In this document: positions 62,477 through 64,000 of the stretch, piece by piece
Numbering within the stretch: position 1 is the stretch's first letter
How the letters are laid out: every line of letters starts with the position of its first letter
Assembly (NCBI RefSeq): GCF_037201965.1
Contig: NZ_CP147518.1
Span: forward strand, 25,001-89,000
From: Spirosoma sp. SC4-14
GTDB lineage: Bacteria > Bacteroidota > Bacteroidia > Cytophagales > Spirosomataceae
DNA: 64,000 nt
Reading direction: 5' to 3'
Program-made: the position numbers and the translations under genes
Notes under the pieces: generated by a model
What the model was told of the DNA's origin: nothing
Seen by the model: only the letters and a program-made list of their open reading frames with translations
Databases searched by the model: none

Positions 62477-63340
62477 TTAATCTTCCGACGTTTTGGTGTC
62501 GTGGGGGGGGTGAGGGGTGAGATATGAGACGGCCCGGTTTAGTTCTTTTTTTACCCGTTTGCCCAACGCCTGCCATAAAGTGCCGTCTTTCATAAGCGTT
62601 CGGGTGCCTGTCCAGGCGCGGGCCGAGCGAGTTTTCATGGCTACAACTCGTCCATACTGCATCATATCGAAACAAATGCGGCCATCTTCGCCCCAGGTTC
62701 TGTTATGCATCATATAGCCTGCTTTTAGTCCTGCTTCCCGCAGATATCCCATGCTGATGCCGTAGGCATTCAGATAAGGCCGTTTGTAGTGCCGGGCTTC
62801 TGCAACAAGGTCTTTTAAGGTTTCATGAATGGTCAGTTGCCACCTTGGTAGTTCGGGATTGGCAACAAACGAATAACGCCCATATACGCAGACAACGCCC
62901 GGTTGCTGAAGCTGTTTCATCATTTCATCCAGCCAGTTGACCGGATAAAAGCAATCGGCATCGGCCAGAAGCATATATTTCCCAACGGCCATTTCCTGAG
63001 CCATCTGACGGGCTGGGCCGCAACCCTGAATAGGCTGAAAAAACGTTCGGACATGTAATCGGTCAAATGTTTCCTGAGTCCGATCTTTTGAGTTATTGTT
63101 TACGGCAACAATTTCGAACGGAATTTTTGTGTCAAGACAGGATAAACTGCTTATGCTTCGGAGTACATTAATTTCTTCATTGTAAGCAATAACCATGATT
63201 GATACCAGCGGTTCTGTGCTGATTCGTTTGTCAAGACGTTCGTTAATTTCATCGAAAACAGATTGAGGAACCTCATCGATGCTGGTATACGGATAGTCGT
63301 GCTGCTTTAGCCATCTGGGATTTGAGAAAACGGTCATCAT
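62477..63340 (-). CDS. GT2 family glycosyltransferase
   Basis: A 287-aa GT-A glycosyltransferase without membrane helices: VSIMVIAYNEEINVLRSISSL, the substrate Asn/Lys block NNNSKDRTQE, LADADCFYPVNW (DxD) and a C-terminal ED-like WGEDGRICFDM. Transfers a sugar to the lipid-linked repeat. The tail YLTPHPPHDTKTSED is encoded by a G-rich run (plus strand GTGGGGGGGGTGAGGGGTGAG near 62503) that may be slippage-prone. Confidence 0.88.
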   Translation of the reverse strand: MMTVFSNPRWLKQHDYPYTSIDEVPQSVFDEINERLDKRISTEPLVSIMVIAYNEEINVLRSISSLSCLDTKIPFEIVAVNNNSKDRTQETFDRLHVRTFFQPIQGCGPARQMAQEMAVGKYMLLADADCFYPVNWLDEMMKQLQQPGVVCVYGRYSFVANPELPRWQLTIHETLKDLVAEARHYKRPYLNAYGISMGYLREAGLKAGYMMHNRTWGEDGRICFDMMQYGRVVAMKTRSARAWTGTRTLMKDGTLWQALGKRVKKELNRAVSYLTPHPPHDTKTSED

Positions 63341-63409
63341 AATTTTTAATGGTGTAAACGATTTATGGGTTAATAATCAATTCTCAACCGTAATGATGCA
63401 CCAATCGCA

Positions 63410-64000
63410 TTAGATTCGAACGTGCAGGTTTGGTTCTCCAATCATATCCAGCGCAGAAATTTTCTGAGGTTGGGTATCCCATCGTTCGCTGGTTGTGAAA
63501 AGGATCGATGTGATATACAAAAACGTACAGGTCGGAAACTGACTTAATGTTGGGTTCGAATAACACATCAACGCGATCCCAATAAAATCGGCCAGCAATG
63601 CCACCATCAATTTAAATAACCAGGGGTCTTTAATCTGCCAGACTTTATAAGTCCCATAGCCAACAATTCCCGCAATCATCAACAGATAGATCGTTAAGCC
63701 AACAATTCCCGTTTCGATCCAGATTTCGACATACCAGCTATCGGGCGGAATCTGAGCGGCAAAGTGATCGGGTGAGAAACGGGCACCGGTATCAGCCGAA
63801 GTGCCGATGCCAGCCCCAAACGGTAGGTTTTTTAAATAAGCCCTAAGTTTTTGCTGGTTTTCGAGCCGGACCAGAAAAGACGCGTCTTCTCCTGGGTGTA
63901 AAGCTGTTCTGATTCGATAGATATGGTAATTTGAGTCGCCAATATGGGTGAAGAGAAGTATGGCCAGAATTGGAATTGCTATAGCAGCACCCTGTAGAAT
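63410..64000 (-). CDS. O-antigen ligase/polymerase-like membrane protein (partial)
   Basis: The C-terminal 196 residues of a gene that begins beyond the window edge; the frame is open without a stop from 64000 down to TAA at 63410. It contains LPFGAGIGTSADTGARFSP and PPDSWYVEIWIETGIVGLTIYLL, typical of the large periplasmic loop and following helix of Wzy/WaaL-type proteins, then two more hydrophobic helices. Probably the polymerase of this locus. A shorter call starting at 63679 would miss most of the visible gene. Confidence 0.85.
   Translation of the reverse strand: MLQGAAIAIPILAILLFTHIGDSNYHIYRIRTALHPGEDASFLVRLENQQKLRAYLKNLPFGAGIGTSADTGARFSPDHFAAQIPPDSWYVEIWIETGIVGLTIYLLMIAGIVGYGTYKVWQIKDPWLFKLMVALLADFIGIALMCYSNPTLSQFPTCTFLYITSILFTTSERWDTQPQKISALDMIGEPNLHVRI

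Overview
The window reads as a chromosomal segment of a Bacteroidota bacterium, most likely a Cytophagales/Spirosomataceae member (Spirosoma-like). Evidence seen in the sequence: a GldB gliding lipoprotein, a type IX secretion (T9SS) C-terminal sorting domain and a gliding-motility C-terminal domain, Bacteroidota-type promoters (TTTG-N19-TAnnTTTG), the CCCCCTnnCCCCCAAAGGGGG repeat found widely in this phylum, and many paralogue families typical of it. The exact genus is inference.

Layout. 1-1057: 3' part of a 23S rRNA gene, 5S rRNA and a terminator. 1112-9023: housekeeping genes (mpl, a PLP decarboxylase, a GmhB-like phosphatase, valS, a DUF72 protein). 9019-12562: a histidine cluster hisH-hisA-(unknown)-(GNAT)-hisF, preceded by what looks like a complete attenuator with a His-rich leader peptide. 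hisF carries an in-frame palindromic insert, and valS carries a related one. 12619-19665: outer-membrane barrel, gldB, ABC exporter, Fur-family regulator, membrane-anchored MutS-like ATPase, DUF2279 protein. 19803-27307: an accessory stretch with transposase remnants at both ends, decayed DUF1772 and DUF2141 genes, an AraC regulator, and a barrel/S41 peptidase/LytS-LytTR cassette; it stops at a tRNA-Phe gene. 27308-38678: tRNA-Phe, a two-gene Fe-S electron-transfer unit, ECF sigma factor with a putative anti-sigma, gmk, nadD, a lipoprotein, an M28 peptidase, cysS, a GNAT-like protein and a PfkB kinase.

38904-64000 is the most unusual part. It is an exopolysaccharide-type locus: a processive GT2, a half-size TolC-like protein, a Wzz/GumC-like co-polymerase with a degenerate BY-kinase domain, a Wzx flippase, a GT11 fucosyltransferase, a GT4, a GT2 and a Wzy/O-antigen-ligase-like protein cut by the window edge. 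In the middle, directly behind the co-polymerase and on the same strand, lie two abutting megasynthase genes. They encode A-PCP-KS-AT-ACP-aminotransferase (2230 aa) and C-A-PCP-TE (1357 aa), with an Sfp-type phosphopantetheinyl transferase 5 kb further on. The expected product is a small amino acid-malonate-amino acid compound whose beta-keto group is transaminated, giving a vicinal diamine core. Two secreted proteins (a TIM-barrel glycosidase-like T9SS cargo and a gliding-CTD protein) also lie in the locus. Whether the peptide is a free metabolite or decorates the polysaccharide cannot be told from sequence.
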